Source: Alistipes sp. (GTDB taxonomy: Bacteria > Bacteroidota > Bacteroidia > Bacteroidales > Rikenellaceae). Taken from it: DNA of 8,553 bases. The stretch is taken from the NCBI GenBank assembly GCA_031285485.1, contig JAITWC010000037.1, positions 1-8,553 of the forward strand, written 5' to 3'. The translations under genes and the position numbers were made by a program. The notes under the pieces are model-generated. The model did no database searches, was not told the origin of the DNA, and worked only from the letters and a program-made list of their open reading frames with translations. Of the stretch, positions 6,102 to 8,553 are shown piece after piece (the stretch's first letter is position 1; each line of letters starts with the position of its first letter).

Positions 6102-6865
6102 CCGGCGACGGAGACGGGGATGCCGAGGGCTTCGACCCGTGCCGCGATCGCGCGCAGCTCCTCCACCGCCACCTTTTCAAGGTTCGGGGCGGGGGTGTCG
6201 CGGTCTATGGTGTAGATCATCACCTGCCGCGGAGCGATCTGCCCGACGAGTTCGAGCCAGGCCTCGACCTCCCGCGCAGTGGTGTTATCGACCCTGCGCC
6301 CGGCGTATTCTCCGCGCAGGAACATCGTCTGGATAGTGAGCTGCCCCTCGAACAGCTTCATGTTCGCGACCGTCTCCGCCACTGAGTACCCCCCCCGCGG
6401 ATCGTCGATGAGGCGCACGGTGTCGTCGAACGCCGAGTCGAGTTTAAGGATATTGTTATCGACCCTCAGCAGGGCCCGGCGGACGCTCTCGCGACCGATC
6501 ATTGTGGCGTTGCTCAGCACCGACACGCGGCTCGCGGGGTAAACCTCATCCCTCAGCCTCAGCGTGTCGTCGATTATCGCCTCGAAGTCGGGGTGGGTCG
6601 TCGGCTCGCCGTTCCCGGCGAAGGTTATCACGTCGGGACACTCGCCCGCGGCCGCCATACCGCGCAACTTCCCGTCCAACAACCGGCGCACATACTCCCG
6701 CGAATTGAACTTACCCTTTTCGGGCGTGCTCCATCCGCACTCGCAGTAGATGCAGTTGAAGTTACACAGCTTGGCCGATGTGGGCAACAGGTTCACTCCC
6801 AGCGAAAGCCCGAGCCGCCTGCTGCGCACCGGCCCGAAAATCACATCGTGGAAGAGCGCTGTCAT
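6098..6865 (-). CDS. Radical SAM protein of the COG0731 type
   Basis: A 255-residue radical SAM enzyme, probably cytoplasmic. It opens with the family signature FGPVRSRRLGLSLGVN (10-25) and then CNFNCIYC (34-41), the CxxxCxxC motif whose Cys 34, 38 and 41 bind the [4Fe-4S] cluster; one more Cys lies at 43. FAGNGEPT (82-89) is the SAM-contacting motif in the second strand. The rest (SVLSNATM, LKLDSAFDD, QTMFLRGEYAG, MIYTIDRDTPAPNLEKV) continues the barrel. COG0731 proteins are annotated loosely as Fe-S oxidoreductases or wyosine-formation-like; the true reaction of this branch is unknown to me. The protein has no visible SPASM or other added cluster domain. The frame is open to 7390, but that part lies over the ATPase gene in another frame; the ATG at 6865 overlaps the ATPase stop (ATGA) and starts just before the conserved N-terminus. 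Its stop overlaps the lipoprotein start. Confidence 0.88.
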   Translation of the reverse strand: MTALFHDVIFGPVRSRRLGLSLGVNLLPTSAKLCNFNCIYCECGWSTPEKGKFNSREYVRRLLDGKLRGMAAAGECPDVITFAGNGEPTTHPDFEAIIDDTLRLRDEVYPASRVSVLSNATMIGRESVRRALLRVDNNILKLDSAFDDTVRLIDDPRGGYSVAETVANMKLFEGQLTIQTMFLRGEYAGRRVDNTTAREVEAWLELVGQIAPRQVMIYTIDRDTPAPNLEKVAVEELRAIAARVEALGIPVSVAG

Positions 6866-8553
6866 GACCGGCGGCGTGAGATTCGTGCCATGAGTTTGGC
6901 AGCCTCGGTGAAGAAGAGCGGGGCGACACTCAACCCCAACACCCACGCCCACTCGGCCCAGGCAAGGTTCGAGATATGGAATATCGGCTTGAGTGCCGGC
7001 ACTTCGAGCACCACCCACATCATGGCCGATACAACCGCGAAGGCGCCCCACAGCCAGCCGTTGGTAAACATTCCGCGGAACGCCGACACGGTGTTCGACC
7101 GGGTTCCGAGTATCAGCATGATCTGCGAGAAGGCGAGGGTTGCGAAGGTCATCGTGTGGGCATGTTCGGCGGCAAGTTCGGGCGCGCCGGGATTCATGGC
7201 GAAACCGAGGCGGTTGGCGATGAGCGACAGCCCCCCGATCATGATCCCCTGAAGCACGATGCGCACCGCGAACGACCCCGTCATGATGCCGCGGCGCGAA
7301 TCGACCGGAGGCCGCCGCATAATGCCCGGCGCGGGAGGATCGACGCTCAGCGCGAGGGCGGGCAGCGAGTCGGTCACCAGATTTATCCACAGGATGTGGA
7401 TCGGCAGCAGCGGCGTGTCCCAGTTGAGCAACACCGCCACCAGCAGTACCAGTATCTCACCTATGTTGGTCGACAGCAGGAACTGAATAACTTTAAGGAT
7501 ATTGTCGTAGATCGACCGCCCTTCCTCCACGGCAGCCACTATCGTTGCGAAGTTGTCGTCGGTCAGCACCACGTCGGCGGCCTCCTTGCTCACGTCGGTA
7601 CCGGTGATGCCCATCGCCACGCCTATGTCTGCAAGTTTCAGCGCCGGGGCGTCGTTCACTCCGTCGCCGGTCATGGCCACGATCTTTCCGTGGGCCTGGA
7701 ACGCGCGCACGATGCGCACCTTGTGTTCGGGTGCGACGCGGGCGTAGACGGCGATCCCCTTGACGGCGGCCCCGAGTTCCTCGTCGTTCATCTTTTCGAG
7801 GTCGACGCCGGTGATGGCCCTGTCGCCCTCCTGCATGATGCCCAGCGAACGGGCAATGGTGACGGCGGTGATGCGGTGGTCGCCGGTTATCATCACCGGT
7901 TTGATACCCGCCTCGCGGCAGCGGGTCACGGCGGCCCTGACTTCATCGCGGGGTGGGTCGATCATACCCAGCAGCCCAACAAACACGAAGTTACGTTCGA
8001 GCGTCTCCACCGAAACCTTATCCGGCACCTCGTCGATCTCGTCCATACCCACGGCCAGCACCCGGAGCGCGTTCTCGGCCATCCCGACGTTCACCGCGCG
8101 GATATTTTCGCGGTCGGCGTCGGTCATCCCGCGCACCTTGCCGCCGTCGAGAATTCGTTCCGAGCAGGCCAACAGTTCGTCCGTGCCGCCCTTCACGGCC
8201 ACGAGATGGGCCTGTCCCTTGCGGCGGTGGACGGTGGTCATCATCTTGCGCTCGGAATCGAACGGTATCTCGGCCACACGGGGGTTGTCGCCCTCCAGAG
8301 CCTCCTTAGACATTCCGTATTTCATCCCCAGGTCGAGCATGGCGATCTCGGTCGGATCGCCGACGGGCTCCATCACGCCGTCCTTGTCGACGTCGGTCAG
8401 CCGGGCGTCGTTGGCAAGGATGGAACACCTCGCTAGCATTTCGTACCGGCGGAAAGCCTCTTCCGATAGTTTCTCCACCTCGCGCACCTCGCCGCCGAAG
8501 CTCCACAGCTTCACTATCGTCATGTGGTTGCGTGTCAGCGTGCCGGTCTTGTC
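6862..8553 (-). CDS. Ca2+-transporting P-type ATPase, SERCA-like (5' end outside window)
   Basis: The last 563 residues of an ATP-driven cation pump of the inner membrane. The visible part starts exactly at the phosphorylation motif DKTGTLT, encoded by the last 21 bases of the window, so the actuator domain and helices M1-M4 are outside. In visible numbering: GDPTE 65-69, nucleotide-binding KGGTDE 121-126 (usual form KGAPE), TGDH 223-226 and TGDGVNDAP 295-303 in the hinge, then six hydrophobic segments at about 351-378, 381-404, 424-451, 468-486, 499-518 and 532-555. M5 has STNIGEI with N363 and E366; M6 has WINLVTD with N391, T394 and D395. These equal SERCA N768/E771 and N796/T799/D800, so most Ca2+ ligands are present and Ca2+ export is the best call. 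An ATG at 8523 inside the frame is not the real start. The stop overlaps the radical SAM start. Confidence 0.92.
   Translation of the reverse strand, partial: DKTGTLTRNHMTIVKLWSFGGEVREVEKLSEEAFRRYEMLARCSILANDARLTDVDKDGVMEPVGDPTEIAMLDLGMKYGMSKEALEGDNPRVAEIPFDSERKMMTTVHRRKGQAHLVAVKGGTDELLACSERILDGGKVRGMTDADRENIRAVNVGMAENALRVLAVGMDEIDEVPDKVSVETLERNFVFVGLLGMIDPPRDEVRAAVTRCREAGIKPVMITGDHRITAVTIARSLGIMQEGDRAITGVDLEKMNDEELGAAVKGIAVYARVAPEHKVRIVRAFQAHGKIVAMTGDGVNDAPALKLADIGVAMGITGTDVSKEAADVVLTDDNFATIVAAVEEGRSIYDNILKVIQFLLSTNIGEILVLLVAVLLNWDTPLLPIHILWINLVTDSLPALALSVDPPAPGIMRRPPVDSRRGIMTGSFAVRIVLQGIMIGGLSLIANRLGFAMNPGAPELAAEHAHTMTFATLAFSQIMLILGTRSNTVSAFRGMFTNGWLWGAFAVVSAMMWVVLEVPALKPIFHISNLAWAEWAWVLGLSVAPLFFTEAAKLMARISRRRS

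Noticed and set aside
6866..7390. An upstream extension of the radical SAM frame giving 430 residues
   Set aside because: The extra 175 residues overlap the ATPase gene in another frame and are Arg/His-rich without motifs. The ATG at 6865 sits in an ATGA overlap and starts the conserved domain.
6976..8436. A 486-codon plus-strand open frame antisense to the P-type ATPase
   Set aside because: The ATPase motifs on the minus strand are unmistakable, and the plus-strand product is a His/Asp/Gly-rich composition artefact.

Overview
The window looks like a stretch of a Bacteroidales chromosome, probably Rikenellaceae/Alistipes-like. The lineage call is inference from three things: protein similarity as I remember it, a promoter of the Bacteroidetes type (TTTG, 20 bases, TAnnTTTG), and fairly GC-rich coding DNA with strong GC preference at third codon positions. 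That preference also creates long, meaningless antisense reading frames. I see no insertion sequence, prophage, CRISPR array, tRNA or rRNA.

Left part (1-2883, minus strand): one tightly packed operon. In transcription order it holds a small HU-like DNA-binding protein with a C-terminal membrane anchor, a sigma-54-dependent AAA+ activator without a sensory domain, the LPS-assembly lipoprotein LptE, and a conserved hypothetical protein cut by the window edge. The activator/lptE junction is an ATGA overlap and the lptE/hypothetical junction is TGATG, so translation is probably coupled. A good promoter ends almost at the first start codon, which suggests a leaderless or nearly leaderless mRNA.

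Middle part (2884-4667): a 125-bp divergent promoter region, then on the plus strand a 464-residue PLP-dependent decarboxylase of the arginine-decarboxylase type, alone in its transcription unit. The 264-bp convergent gap behind it contains four copies of a 42-bp tandem repeat plus a divergent fifth. Every copy carries a hairpin, and in the minus direction most hairpins are followed by a short T run, so the array resembles serial intrinsic terminators facing the right-hand operon.

Right part (4668-8553, minus strand): a second operon with ATGA overlaps at both junctions. It encodes a SERCA-like Ca2+-transporting P-type ATPase, visible from its phosphorylated Asp onward, a COG0731-type radical SAM protein, and an exported lipoprotein that joins a DUF1080 (3-keto-disaccharide hydrolase) domain to a PHP-like metal-hydrolase domain. 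No shared pathway for these three is evident; the link is shared transcription and translational coupling.

I did not find a clear, wholly new system. The best candidates for a second look are the directional hairpin array, the tail-anchored HU protein at the head of an activator-LptE operon, and the two-domain lipoprotein.
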